Positions 32,001 to 43,900 are shown, counted from the stretch's first letter. The stretch is DNA of 64,000 bases from Membranipora membranacea (GCA_914767715.1 OU612071.1:9159493-9223492), one strand, 5' to 3'. Translations and numbers: made by a program. The notes: generated by a model from the letters alone, not told the origin.

Positions 32001-34544
32001 GAGTAGGATAAAGTATATACAACTGCCTGGTTGCACATGTAAAGTAATATAATATAATATAATATAATATAATATGTAAGTAAATAATTACCCTAGATAT
32101 ATAAATAATCTCTGACATATGTTAAGTACAGTCATGATTGGGTCAAAGTGTACCTTAGAGCTAGAGCTTAGAGCTTAGAGCTTTAATAGCTTGACAAGAC
32201 AGGCCATTTAAATACATGCTTTGATCCATACTGTAATATTGTATATATAGTATATATAATATATATTGTATATATAGTATATATAATATATATTGTATAT
32301 ATAGTATATATAATATATAATGTATATACTATATATACAATATATACAGTATATATTATATATACTATATATACAGTATATATTGTATATATAGTATATA
32401 CAACCGCTTGGTTGTACAAGTAAATAATTACCACAGACATAATAATCTGTACATTATATGTTTATGTTAATGACAGTCACAATAGGATTGAAGCAGGGAG
32501 GGTGGGATATACCTCCCACCCTCCCTGATTGAAGTGTACCTTAGGAGACCTTAAAAAATAGCTTGAGAAGACAGGCCATTTACCCATTATAACCTCGCTC
32601 TACCTGGATTTTGTCAGTTGCCAACCACCAACCTTCTCTAAGTAATCTCCATGAAAATTTCCAAAGATTATCTTCTAAGTAGTCTAAGAGGCAGAAATTC
32701 ATTGTGGGATACCAATAAAAATGTTCAAAATATTCCTTCAGATGTCCTCCTTTTGAAAATAAGTGATAAAGAAATAATCTGAAGAGGATTGTAATGTGGG
32801 ATATAGTAGAATTTTCCGAATTTATTTCCGTCAATTTTACTTGTACGAGGATTTTTGAAAAATAAAATATTAGGATAGTTTTATACTTGCCCCAAAGGAT
32901 ATACTCATCCTATTATTACAAATATTCATTGCATTTTTGGAAGCTTATAATGATGTACTGGATTATGGAAACCGCTGCATTGTATTGTTTTGTGGAAAAC
33001 TGATATACAGCCCATTGCATAGTAGGAAACTGATATTCAGCCCGTTGCATTGTGGGAAACTGATATGCCGCCCATCGCATTGTGGGAAAATCATGAACAT
33101 GTCAATGGTATTGTGTGAAAATAATGAACATGTCCAATGCATTGTGAGAAACTGATAAACAGCCCATTGCATTATGGGAAACTGATCAAAGCCCATTGCA
33201 TTACGGGTAACTCAGGTTGTCATCTCATTGTTTTCCTTATTTACAGCTGCCTGTCTGGATAAGTTTCATGGTAGATCATGACTATTGCGTTGTGGAAAAA
33301 TCTTGAACATATCAATCACATTGGCGGGAAATCATAAACATGGTCATTGAATTGTCAAAAACTGATAAGCAGCCCATTGCATCGAGGGAAACTAATGAAA
33401 AAATCCTGTTTTGTTGTGAGCATGTGCATTGCATTGTTAGAAACTGATTAGTTGCCCATTGCACTATGGGTAACAGAGGATGTTATCTTATTGTTTTCTT
33501 TATTTACAGCTGCCTGTCTGGATAAGCTGCATGGTAGATCATGTGAGAGCAGAGTAAAGATGGGACACTGTGATCCTTCCTCTCCTTACTTCCACTATAT
33601 GCACGATAAATGCTACAGAACCTGCGCGTACGTCCTGTATAAATACTTATTTATCATGAAACTTAGCCTATATAACCACTTAGTCATCATCACTTAGTCT
33701 AGGTTCTCAGATTACTTGTCGGGTGATGTTGTGGCAATCATAGTCTTGTTTGACCTTTGACAATTGAAGTTCTCTGCGCTATAGCTATAAGTTTCACTCT
33801 AATGTGCTGTGATGATTTTGAGGTTACGTAATGTAGCTAGCACCAATGAGTTAGAGAATATCGCTCTCCTTGGCAGCACACATCTTGGCTAGCTTAGATG
33901 GTTAATAGTTTAAATAAAGTTAACTAGCAATAAATTTTTCCTCTAGAATAAGGATCACAGCCTGTAATCAATATTTAGACTCGGACTCTTATTCCCTATA
34001 CCAGATTATTATATTCTCTATATATTATATATTATATTATATATATTGATATTCTACCCACTAATCATTGTTACTCATCTCTTGTCTCTAATGCTCAGCA
34101 TACACATTATAATAATTTACTTAGACTCCCTACTGATAACCTCTGTCAATGGTCACTGGGTTTGCAGACAACAGAGGGATTCTGCAAATTGTCTCTCTTT
34201 TATTTTTATCAGTGAGATATATTTTTATTCACCATGAGATTTTCTTAGCTCTCTCATTTTTTTAAACACTTCAAAATTTATTAGAAAGATTAATAATGGA
34301 TTTTTTCATCATTGTCTAAATCCTTGATCAATAATTTAGCCCGTCATATATCTTATTTCAAAATTGTCATAATAATTTTCTCATTTTTAGTGGATGTCAG
34401 TCTATTGATGCCATCAAGGCAGCGTTCCAGAACCAGGCTGATGTTCTCGCTGGTAAAGTACCCAATCAGGGACCACACGCAGACCAAGGTCAAGGTCAAG
34501 CTCAGCAGCCAGCTGCTGGTGAAGTCGATCCCATGGGAAGATAA
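29078..34544 (+). CDS. Secreted ShKT-domain protein, six exons, ~225 aa
   Basis: Exons: 29078-29120, 29395-29534, 30875-30953, 31729-31872, 33510-33627, 34391-34544; all junctions are GT-AG and in phase. Exon 1 and the start of exon 2 give a hydrophobic signal peptide (MKELVFVAFLAVTLG) with a likely cut near ASP. An acidic stretch and a Lys-Arg pair follow, then a Gly/Leu/Ile-rich, possibly amphipathic segment (exon 2). The middle (exons 3-4) has two cysteines and no recognised domain. Exons 5-6 form a ShKT module: six cysteines spaced C-x8-C-x8-C-x13-C-x3-C-x2-C, with the typical PYFHYM before Cys4. The tail is Gln/Ala-rich, ending at 34544. ShKT modules occur in secreted enzymes, matrix proteins and venom peptides, so I infer secretion only; a toxin role is not shown. 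AATAAA follows at 34590-34595. Confidence 0.85.
29658..29896 (+). repeat. U2 snRNA-headed SINE, complete, with 15-bp target duplication
   Basis: The head CGCTTCTCGGCCTAATGGCT (29671-29690) continuing AAGATCAA matches the conserved 5' end of U2 snRNA except for two bases. The rest is an unrelated body also found at 7149-7372 and partly at 27535-27640. The element is bounded by GCAATTCCTGGTTGC at 29643-29657 and 29897-29911, a perfect 15-bp duplication typical of LINE-mediated insertion. It lies in intron 2 of the ShKT gene. Confidence 0.85.
29998..30250 (-). repeat. CAGGCCCGTAG-family MITE, inverted orientation
   Basis: Ends CAGGCCATAGTTTGG and GAACTACGGGCCTG. The interior AGTCCCAAATGAGCTGATTC then TGAAATGGAATATTCAATTA is nearly identical to 36836-37098. 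It lies in intron 2 of the ShKT gene. Confidence 0.75.
30775..30850. repeat. AT-rich simple sequence
   Basis: Degenerate TATATAAT/TTATAATAT tract ending about 25 bp before exon 3 of the ShKT gene. Confidence 0.7.
31328..31437. repeat. Palindromic MITE, ATTACATTATCAACC family
   Basis: TGCTCAGATGGTCCAATGCG then AGTTAGTGGCATTACATTAT is mirrored by GATAATGTAAACCAACTAAC then TTGCATAGGAGCTGTCTGAGCA. Part of the design recurs at 31908-32005. It lies in intron 3 of the ShKT gene. Confidence 0.7.
31908..32005. repeat. Palindromic MITE, ATTACATTATCAACC family, second copy
   Basis: Shares TCTCAGACAGCTC, GGAATTACATTATCAACC and GGAGCAGTCTGAGCACTTAG with the copy 580 bp upstream, but the right arm has diverged. 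Confidence 0.6.
32043..32075. repeat. (TAATA)n microsatellite
   Basis: About six or seven perfect TAATA units. Confidence 0.85.
32236..32402. repeat. TATATAGTATATATAATATA palindromic satellite
   Basis: Repeats of about 44 bp (ATTGTATATATAGTATATATA...) that switch orientation near 32330, making a large cruciform-capable AT palindrome. A long minus-strand frame of Ile-Tyr repeats across it is an artefact of composition. Confidence 0.85.
32494..32526. repeat. Perfect G-rich hairpin
   Basis: AGGGAGGGTGGGA, loop TATAC, CTCCCACCCTCCCT: a near-perfect 13-14 bp stem in intron 4 of the ShKT gene. Confidence 0.8.
32995..33246 (+). repeat. 30-bp minisatellite before a duplicated exon start
   Basis: About seven units of GAAACTGATATACAGCCCAT then TGCATTGTGG, diverged, followed by a TTTATTTACAG-type acceptor. 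The same arrangement is repeated at 33281-33509 in front of the real exon 5. Confidence 0.75.
33247..33280 (+). pseudogene. Partial duplicate of ShKT exon 5
   Basis: After the acceptor TTTACAG the first 34 bases match the start of exon 5 (33510-33543) except for two bases (AAGTTTCAT for AAGCTGCAT), then minisatellite sequence resumes. No donor follows, so it is a broken exon copy from a local tandem duplication. If the decoy acceptor were used it would truncate the ShKT module. Confidence 0.75.
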
Positions 34545-35600
34545 TTTCCAATCCTGATAGCGCTGCAAACATTAATTAGCTATTTCAAGAATAAAATGCC
34601 TAATATCACCTGGTTTTTGACAGTGGCACTGGTAGATAACTGAGAAAGATTCTTATGATGTCAACATAATAACTCAATAAATATGTGTGAACTGAATCGT
34701 AAATTGTTTTTTGGGCAAAGTTTGGACAATGACAAGCTGTCACCCTATTGACTGACTATTAATGACCTGTTGCCAGATTCAAGTCTTGTGTTGTCTCGAT
34801 TTAAAAAGTTTGACTGATAGTGTTTCCTCAATGCAGTTTCTGCGACGATGTGTACTCACAGGCCAAAGAAGACGTGTCAAACGGTCATATAATGGTTAAC
34901 AAGCCCCTAGGGAATTACAATTAAAAATATCAAAAATAATTATTATCTGATTTGCTCACTCTGCGAGTAAGTGAGAACTGCGAGGAGTCTAGATCCAAAA
35001 TTGCTGATTGAGTGAAATATTTGGGAATGAATTTGCCTAATTTAAAAGACAGAATGAGCGATAATTTTGAGCGAGGTGACAGTCATAATTATGCTATAAA
35101 GAACCCCGAGCTTAATATGCGAATAAATTCAGCGAGGGCTTATATCTCTACACATACTTCTGTTGGATGATGCTCGGTGTTGTTATAATCAGTGTTAGGG
35201 TTTGGGGAGATGCAAGGGGATGGTGTCCCGCTTCCTACATTGTCTAGGGGGATGCATCCCCCTATATATCATAACCCAGGTTACTGGCACCTGGTGAATA
35301 CATCAAAATGAGTTTTCCCAAATATGGCTAAAATCAATGCAACTGTATAATATAGGATAGCCACAGGCCTTCGGGGATGCCAACCAGGCCGGCGGTCCCC
35401 TGGACCCCCAAATTTTCATAGTCATTGAATTTGTAAGCAATCATTCGAATCGGAAGCGGACAACTCATTTAATGCTCCCATTCAATGTATCAAAACATAA
35501 TGTAAGTGAACGTTGTCATTTTTGTTTGAACATCAACTCAATGACATGTTTTCTGTGGTTATATATATAATACTTTTATATATGTTTTTTATCTGGTTAT
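34545..35600. other. Intergenic between ShKT gene and paralog A
   Basis: Contains the ShKT poly(A) signal (AATAAA, 34590-34595) and a degenerate CTTTCAATTA-type MITE (about 34935-35107: TGCTCACTCTGCG, GAGTGAAATATTTGGGAATG, GACAGAATGAGCGATAATTT). No coding exon was recognised. Three ends converge in this gap: the ShKT gene from the left and paralog A from the right. Confidence 0.45.
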
Positions 35601-35801
35601 CTTATATTACATTTATTATATATATCAGTGAACAACGAAATATTCTAACAATTTTTTTTATAACAAAGACAGACGGCCGCGAAATCCCTAGATTAGCCGT
35701 CACAACAGTTCAAACAAATTTAAACATCAAAGAAAATATCAAACTCTTTTAGGTGAGTTCAGTGAAAGACAGAAGAATGTGACATGATGTTGTGTGATGG
35801 G

Positions 35802-38800
35802 TTACTGTGACAGCATCATAGCGGCGCTGACTGATACAAACAGGTGCCCTGTGATCACTCTGACATCTTCAAATGTAAAACAGAGAAGACAATTACCACA
35901 ATGCGATATCAGAATTAGATATCAATGCATATTAATATGCATTACAGTTGCAAGGTTCAGTCACTCACTACATTCCAAAGAATAGGCGTGAAACAGTGGG
36001 TGCCTGAAGGATGAGGCCGTAATGTCTGCGCCAGTTTGCTCTCAGTTTGTAGCCAGGTAGGGGGAACCTGGGGTACGAACAAGTCCTAGTGCTCAGTGGA
36101 CTGCAGTGAGAATATAAATTATTTATTATATTATATTTATTATATTATTTTATTACTTACCGTTAGCTGAGCTCTTCTTAGTTGTAGCAGCTTCCTGATC
36201 GTCGACTGAAATAGAAGAGATAGGTCATAGGTCAATAGGACAAAGGTCAATAATCATTTCAATGGAATTAGAGGCAAAGCAGCAGTGATAGCAAAATTTC
36301 CTATCATTGATGAAACATGTTTTGGACTTGCTGCAGTAACTTTACCCCTCAAGGAGGGTACTACCAATTGGTGAAGCTCAGTTTGAAATCTAAAATGAAA
36401 TTCAATACCATTTTTTTTAAATTATAATTTTAACTTTAGTCTTAGTCTTAGCGCATACCTTCCATCATCACTTGGGTCCTGTCGTACACCTCTGTAAGAA
36501 AAACAGGATTACCTTATATATTATACATTATATATTACCCATACCCATACCCATACCCATGCTCTAGATAAATATTGATCCATTTGCCTAAATTCGGAGT
36601 TGTTTTTCCGACAGACAAATGAATCGTATATATGTTCATTCTGACCAGTGAACCATGAGTGAACTAAGCTATGATCTGTCCAACTGAGCCGAATAGTTTT
36701 GCTCCTTTTCGGTGGTCTCTGATCTTATCAGTTCTAGTATATCATATATTATATCTTTTATCATTTATCATTTATCATATGTCATATATGGACTCATCGA
36801 TTCATTGATGGATTCATTGATGGATCGATGGATTCTAGGGCCAAGGTTGGTAGGGGTATGGTGGACTGAAATCCTTTAGGGTGTGATGTAACACCAGGTT
36901 AGGTATTGTAAGCACCTCATATGTGGAGTCTTGTGTTAATCCCCAGCCTTCAAATTGATTCAATGATATGAATAGCAAATTGGAGTCCCAAATGAGCTGA
37001 TTCTGACATGGAATATTCAATTATAGCATTTTTAGGCGACTCTATTGAGCATTCTAGAGGAGGCAGAGCGTCCCTGCCTCCCCTAGACCTACGGGCCTTG
37101 TGTACAGTGGTATTTTTACTGTCAAAATATCGGACACGCCCGGACTACGCCTCAATGTAACATCACATTACCCAATGATTGAATGATCATAAATTATGAT
37201 CAATGGCTCAGTCATCTAATCATCATCCAATCATCTAATTATCAATTGATCAAGATTTTGCCAAAACTATCAACAACCTAAAGAACAAGTGTGCCAGAAC
37301 CGTCGAAACAGCCCTGACCCCCTACCATATGTCTTTCTTATGTTTTATCCAACGTCTATCCTACGCCTATCTTAAATCTATTCTACATCTATCCTATGTC
37401 TATCCTACGTCTATTTTACGCCTTTCCTTGGCTACCCTTAGGCCTACCCTAAGGAGTTGAATAATTTGAAGTTTGTGTTTTACTTTTGACAATCCTAATC
37501 AGTTAAAAGTGCGAGAGACTCTAAGAATTTGCAACGTTGACATTGCTGTAAGCGTAACAAATTTATAAGAAAAAGCTGTGCGTACTTATACACTTTATTT
37601 TGGTAATAATCAGATGGTGAGATGGAGCAATTGGTTAGCGCTCTTGCTATTCACTGCCAGGGGATTAGTGCTGCAAGAGTTGTGGGTTCCTATCCCATTG
37701 GGGGAGCTTTCAAGGTTGATTGTTCCAGCCCCCAGCACCCTCGGGTGTATACCTCTTCAATCAGACCGGGTTTCGTGTAGTTTGTTTCCTAAGCTCGTTG
37801 GTTTACATTGAATATACAAGGACTCTCAACCCAACCCTCAACCCAAGTATTTCACTATTTCAAATGTGTTGAGCAGCTATACTTGGTTGATTAAAAATAT
37901 GATTAAAATCACACCCAACATCCCGAAGCATGGGCGACGAAATATAAGTCGCCTTAGGGGCACGGCTGTAATAACTTTACCAGATTGCTCTCTGTTTGCA
38001 GGCAGGTCGAGGAGCATTTGGGGGCCAACCAAACCCCAGTAGTCGATAGAATGCAGTGTGGTTCAAACCCACGACCTTCAACATTTGTTGCATGCTTATG
38101 GTACCTACTCCTATCTGGATTCTACGCTCTATCCCAAAGCTCTCCTAGAACAGCTTGCATGTTTCAATCTGTTCGATTAAATGTATTGAATCATTTCAGT
38201 CGGTTTTAAAGCAGCACCTGCTGGCCTCATTGTGAGCGCCTCCGCTGCTGAAGGGTAATGTTTATAAGAGTCAATTAAATTCCAACCTAACTCAGGGCTC
38301 TTGCGCCTCGGATAGCTATGCTACTGCGCATATGTAGCCTCAGCCCAGAGGCATTTTTTATACATGAATTAATTAGTCGATGAAATAAACCTTAAATCAA
38401 ATAAAAAAAACAACAATTCAAATCAAATAAATCTACAGTTCTGATTTAAGGTAGAAACAGACTGGCAGATGCTTCTGAGCAAAATCGGGGCCGAATCCGT
38501 CACTGGGCGAACTAATTATTTCGTTTCGCCATCACAGTGCAAAGCACACTGAAGGGCGAATTCGTTTAGGGCGAATATGTAAGTAATGTAGTAAGTAATT
38601 ACCGGCTTCCGTGGTGGTGGGTGGTTCCTCCGACGGAGGGTCATCTTGAGTCTGCGCTGAGGCTTCACCGGTCATTTTAACATCTCCTACCGTAACCAGT
38701 TCCGCTTCTATAACATAACATTGTCAGATACATGACATTTCATACCCACTAAATTGAAAGCACATGCTGGAATTCGAGGCTAGAGCCTCATTTTGGTATG

Positions 38801-40345
38801 AGAAGACAAGGCAAAAGCCTCATTTTGGTATAAGAAAACAAGGCAAAAGCCTCGTTTTGATATATAGGCTCAGGCTCCAACTTTAGAAATGCTGCCTGCC
38901 TTTAAGGATCACAGCATGCCATATTTCAAAGAGGGGGCAGCAAGATATTGGCTTCTTTGAGAGCGGGTTGACTGCAATCACACAGCGGGCTGACTGCAAT
39001 TTTTCGGGAATCCCCTCCGATTCATTCTGAAGATAATAAGGCTAGATCAACTAATTCACGAAATAAACTAAAACAGGATTCGAACTAGGAACCTCCCACT
39101 ACCGTGTTGAAGTTTGAGCTTTAGAAGAAACATAGCCACCCCTAGCAAATGTGTTAGCTCTGATTGGCTGGTGGGGGAAAGAGCCAATGGCAGGTCCAAT
39201 GGTACGTTCCTGAAGGTACCTTATAAATATTTATATATATATATATATTAAAGTGAGTCTTATTTAACATAGTTTCACTTTCATTATAACTCATTAGGTT
39301 CTCACTGTGACCTATTATTGGCACATTGGCTAAGCCACCCCTTACAACATACTACAATATATAATATCATATTGTATTACAGTATATCTTATATTATAAT
39401 ATATTATATGATATTCTATTACAGTGTATGCTATGCTATTATTTATTATATTGTATTACAGAATAAATCCTTTCTTGTAAGGTATTATATTTTACTACAG
39501 TCTATCTTAACTTAGTATGTATCATACTAATGAATTACCATGTATGACAGCCTGTATATCCGATCTTGCGAGGTATTATAATACTGTATTATATAGAGTA
39601 CCTACATCTACATTTACTTATATATATATAATATTATAAAATATAACTCTGTGTCAGTAATTGGATCCAGTCAAAATTCTGGCAGCTTTATCGTTTTGCA
39701 TTGACTGACATCCCAGTAACAAGGTTAAAAAACTCAGGCTAGCTATTTGACAAATGTTTAAAAGGGGTCGGCTGTAGCATTACTAAACTTTTGGACCAAT
39801 CAAAGAAGAGTAATTGATTCCAGCAATCATGCATAATTGCCATATGCTTGTTCAGGGCCAAATATGATCCCCTTATCCATGAATAAATGCCAGTGCCTGT
39901 CGCGTAGGGCTACTCTTACGAAGAAGCAAAGGGGGTGTGTGGTTCTAGGTCTAGAAGCAGAGGGGGTGTGTGGTTCTAGGTCTAGTCACAACACCACGGG
40001 GCCCACATTACTTTTATGGTTCTGACCCAAAGAGACCGCCGGGGTTGACCGGAGTTTTTCAAACCTTTCCCCAGACGGGAATCGAACCCGGGCCTGACAA
40101 TCAAGAGGCTGGAATCCTACCACTGCGCCAAACTGTAATCTATCACAGTATATGTTATAATGTATTATATTTTTGTCATACGAACCCCCTGTAGGTGTTG
40201 CTTCTGAACCGCCATCCGTTGCTGAAAGACTTGTAGTCGATGCCTCCACCATAGGATCATCTGAGGTTTCATTCACTTGAGACAGCACACCACTGAAGCA
40301 CAACTGGCACAGTGCCAATGTCAGCAGACACTTTCTCATATTCAT
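35802..40345 (-). CDS. Small secreted, probably GPI-anchored Thr/acidic-rich protein, paralog A
   Basis: Five minus-strand exons: 40186-40345, 38603-38707, 36459-36491, 36161-36205, 35802-35866; every intron is in phase 1. The product is about 135 residues. It has a signal peptide (MNMRKCLLTLALCQLCFSGV), an N-glycosylation sequon in QVNETSDDP, then a Thr/Ser/Glu/Pro-rich middle without cysteines. The end is TTKKSSANGDVRVITG followed by a hydrophobic stretch and stop. Small residues before a short hydrophobic C-terminus are the pattern of a GPI-anchor signal, so an outer-membrane-leaflet location is inferred. An in-frame Met 27 bases upstream is an alternative start, also present in paralog B. 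The donor of exon 1 (GGGG/GTTCGT) is weak. The family is unknown to me. AATAAA in the 3' UTR at 35612-35617 (complement). Confidence 0.8.
35998..36115 (-). repeat. tRNA-derived SINE, type II, fragment
   Basis: GAGGCCGTAATGTCTGCGCC, GTTTGCTCTCAGTTTGTAG and CAGTGGACTGCAG match the inverse of the type II body and part of the head. It lies in intron 4 of paralog A. Confidence 0.55.
36836..37098 (-). repeat. CAGGCCCGTAG-family MITE
   Basis: AGTCCCAAATGAGCTGATTC, ATGGAATATTCAATTATAGC and GGAGGCAGAGCGTCCCTGCC, ending CCTACGGGCCT. Close relative of 29998-30250. It lies in intron 2 of paralog A. Confidence 0.75.
37345..37450. repeat. ~12-bp minisatellite (CTATCCTACGTC)n
   Basis: About eight diverged units of GTCTATCCTACGCCTATCTT type, in intron 2 of paralog A. 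Confidence 0.75.
37612..37766 (+). repeat. tRNA-derived SINE, type III
   Basis: GATGGTGAGATGGAGCAATT then GGTTAGCGCTCTTGC, B-box-like GGGTTCCTATCCCATTGGGG, body GAGCTTTCAAGGTTGATTG and CCCAGCACCCTCGGGTGTAT. Confidence 0.75.
37918..38118 (-). repeat. tRNA-derived SINE, type II, inverted
   Basis: Inverse B box GTGTGGTTCAAACCCACGAC at 38056-38075, inverse body ATGGGCGACGAAATATAAG, GATTGCTCTCTGTTTGCAGG and CCAACCAAACCCCAGTAG. Confidence 0.75.
38778..38872 (+). repeat. ~36-bp minisatellite, three units
   Basis: Units of AAGGCAAAAGCCTCATTTTG then GTATAAGAAAAC, 70 bases upstream (in gene sense) of exon 2 of paralog A. Confidence 0.8.
39912..40138 (-). repeat. tRNA-derived SINE, type IV
   Basis: The reverse strand reads TTTGGCGCAGTGGTAGGATT (A box) and CCGGGTTCGATTCCCGTCTG (B box), then a body with AACTCCGGTCAACCCCGGC. 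A direct duplication of GGGGGTGTGTGGTTCTAGGT is present at 39930 and 39963. The head lies about 50 bp from the donor of exon 1 of paralog A. Confidence 0.75.
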
Positions 40346-40489
40346 TCTTCTTTTTAACTCGAAATTTAGCAAAACTGCTGATTATCTAGTAGTAAATTTA
40401 TTTCCTTGTACTAACTGTGCTTGAGAAGTTATGTTACAGAAAATTAACATTAAGATGTCATTGTATTGTTGGTTTCCTCTTGTCAACTG

Positions 40490-40590
40490 AGCAATTAAGC
40501 CTGGTTACCAACCGAGCAGTTAAGCCTGGTTCCCAACCAAACAGTTTAGTCTGGTTCCCAACTGACCAGTTAAGCCTGGTCCCAATCGCT
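40490..40590 (+). repeat. ~28-bp minisatellite upstream of paralog A
   Basis: Four units of GAGCAGTTAAGCCTGGTTCC then CAACC, about 150-250 bp upstream of the paralog A start. Confidence 0.8.
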
Positions 40591-40978
40591 GCAACATAGC
40601 CGGATTTTGGGAATGTTTTTTTATCACTTTATTTGTGTTGCAATCTTTGTTTATTTGGGATTTGCAACAGTTCTGCAATTCTGAAACACATTCATCTCGG
40701 CAGTCTGCTAGAATATAATTTGATGCGATTGTGAACCACAAAATCTTGAGAGAGGTAGGATTCTTGCAGGAGCATTGAAGGCCTCGCAAGAGTCTTGAGG
40801 CTCTTGATATTGTGAATGCAATTGGGAACCAGGCTTTATTTGCTCTGTCTATCGATCTCATTGAGATTCCCTGCATCATAAACATATTGCAAGAATGAAA
40901 AATCAGAGAGTTGAATTTTTTTTTTTTGGATTTTGTTTATTGCCTAATTTCCAATATCTACCTGTAATAGGCTAATTA

Positions 40979-43900
40979 TAGTATCAAGGAATCACTATGA
41001 AAATGATCCAGAATGAAAATGACCTGAGATGAAGATGACCTGGAATGAAAATGACCTGCATAATGAAAATGACCCGAGGTCAGGGTCATCTTAAGCTGTC
41101 CGACTCATTCCGATATTGGCAGGTCACAAAAAGTCTATAACCGGAAATGAAAATGACCCAACCAATCAGACACCTATATGAAAATGACCCAACCAATCAC
41201 ACCCATATATGAAAATGACCCAACCAATCCCTGAAGGTGTTACAACATAGTATTTACCTTTTGTCATAGTTAAAGGTAAAGTATGGAATATATACATAGC
41301 TATGGTAGCAATGAACTAAACCTTTAGTTCATTGATGGTAGGCTATCTGGGGTGGGGTTATGGACCCCCCACTCCTGCCTGCCTACCAGTTCACCAATTC
41401 AAGAATTGTCATTTTTCTGTTAGAAGATTCAAAATATGTGGTGACACCTATTTGACAGGTGACACTACTAATGACAGCCAGAGTTTTTTTAGCAGAGATC
41501 ACATCATTTTTCTTGTTGTAATGTAATCATAGGTTAAATCAAAATGAACTCAACCCTTGCCCTTGCATATGTATGTGTATAATTAATAAATAAATATGTA
41601 TTGTGTGTCTGGAATACTTTCCCATGCACAACAACATTTTCATGTACCAATCCATTCTTATCGCCCGTTGATTGTTATAATAACCAAACCAAAACAAGTT
41701 GATTCTGTGTTGATAAATCAAGTGAAGGCCAGCTGTGGACGCCATCACCGGGCTTAGGGAAGTTGGCGTCTCCACATCTAGTCTGATCACATTCTATAGA
41801 TCGAGGATTCTGTCAGTGAACTCATACGCGGCTCCATACGCGGTTTCCATACTTGTCAAAAGGGGACAAGGAGATACTAGAAGGGCTTGAGAAATTATGC
41901 CTTAAGTGTTGTCCGTAAATCTTGCCATATATGTAGAATGTCATGATGAGCGGCTTGCGGCAATGAATTTAACAGAACATTTGATGCCCCAACTATTGTA
42001 TTGTATGTGTATTTTGAACCATCTATCATTGCAATAACCATCACATTAGGCTTATGAGTTGTTGTGTCTCATAAGAAACTGATAAAGCTGTTCTTTCTCT
42101 TCTCAATCCTACACTTTTCAGCTCTATTAATCATAGGTCTGCAAGAGGATGTTCTACAAGTGTTGAATATTATACGACTAAAAAATCGATGGCTCGGATT
42201 GTTGCTAATCTTTTTAAAATAATTTTGTGACATAGAAAATAAAAATTCATTGACAGTAGTCAAGTTTAGAAGTGATAATCGTTCTTCATAACATTCAATA
42301 TCAGTATAAATAATCTTAGTGGCTGTCTTTTGGCAGTGTTCGAGAATAAACTATGTCCATAATGTAGCAGAGCACACCAGCCATCCATTTCACCATTACC
42401 TACATTCAAACCCTGTCACATCACAAAACCTCGGCCCTCCCTTAATTCAACACAGCTCTTTGCGGAAAAAGCCTTTTTTATATATACACCTAACTACATC
42501 AATACCTCTTTTCTTATTGTTTCTTTTTTTGTTGTTGTTTACAAATACAATGGTCATATTTGCTCCTTGAATTGATCGGTGCTAAATATCATATATCAAA
42601 ATTTCAAACTAAAAAAACCAAGAAGCATTGAAAAAGAAATCATAATCAAATAATAAATTACATAGCGCAAAATACTATTGCTGTTCGAAGCGCTTCTATA
42701 GTCCTCATTATATGTTGTGCAGTAGCGTCCGGATTGACAATCTATCACAAATTCATTTGTAAAGTGACATTTGTCATGTATATATCTGAGAGAGAGGGTC
42801 TTACGTTGATTAGTCATCAGAGTGTTAATCGTAGAGAGGTGAGAACAATGCTCGATATCAGCTATAACATCACATTTAGTCAGTAAATGACCTTTGTGGT
42901 TGCCAATGTTTGATGACTTAATTGGAGTAATCATTTGCTTGTTTGAGGACAAAAGTGACAAATGCACACAACATGACACCATGTGCAAAATGTAACAAAA
43001 CTCTGCACAAATTGTGACAACGTGCAAAACCCAACAACAATACAAAATTCCTTTACTATTTATCGCTTTCTGTTCCCATCATCGCTAGAAAATTGGAGTA
43101 TGTGACGAGCCACATGACTGTCAAAGATATTACAGCAATCGGATAGCCTTGCTCCAGTAATTTCACCTGCAATAACACGCAAAAAGTATATATGCTACTC
43201 AATGCTAATGTTGAAGTTAATATGATTAGAGAATTATGAATAGTCATCAAAAAGTTAGGAATTCAGATTTTGTTTTGACTTTTGAGCTGCTGAAAATATC
43301 TTAAGATATCCAAAATACACAATGCTGCTATGTTATAGACAGCAAAATGTGTTGAGTATTCTTACTATGTATATTTTATCATAAAAATGATACTGTATGT
43401 CCACCATAAAATCAATGAAGAGGTTCATTGATCAAGAGTCAACATAATAGCAGCTGTTACCAAAGTGAAACTGATACATGTGTGTAACTAGCCTAGGCTA
43501 ACTCTCTTGTGTAGGGGGTTTGTAACCCCGCCCCAAACGGAAGAACTTGTTAGCCACATAGCAGGGTAGAAGGGGCGCGGCCTGATACTCTTGTTTCATT
43601 GGTTTACTTATTTGTATACAAACATTGTGAAAGCACATGGTTATATTAGATGTGTTTTTTAGATGTAGTGCCTTACTCATACTACAAATACTCTCTATAT
43701 GCTTATATGATGTATGCCTCTGACCATTGCTCTGACACTTCACTAAAATAGCCAGCTAAGATCACCACACCCCCTGAACTCCCGCATTAAAATAAAATAC
43801 AAGCAGAAAATATGCTTGAAGAGCAAAGATAGATAAATACCAGCCATCCAATGAAGAACCACCAAGAGAGAAAACACCTTTTTGAATGCTATTACGATTT

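Noticed and set aside
32183-32440. 85-codon minus-strand frame of Ile/Tyr/Thr repeats
   Set aside because: It is the translation of the AT palindromic satellite; no start context, splice signal or homology.
29078-34544. Calling the ShKT protein a toxin
   Set aside because: ShKT modules are common in non-toxic secreted proteins; the sequence alone shows secretion and the cysteine pattern, not activity.
39990-40372. Long minus-strand frame reading through exon 1 of paralog A into the intron
   Set aside because: Only the part up to 40186 is shared with paralog B; beyond that it reads into a type IV SINE.
42596-43045. 149-codon minus-strand frame inside the inverted-arm element
   Set aside because: No motif of any transposase or other family could be recognised, and neighbouring frames are broken; I could not support a coding call.
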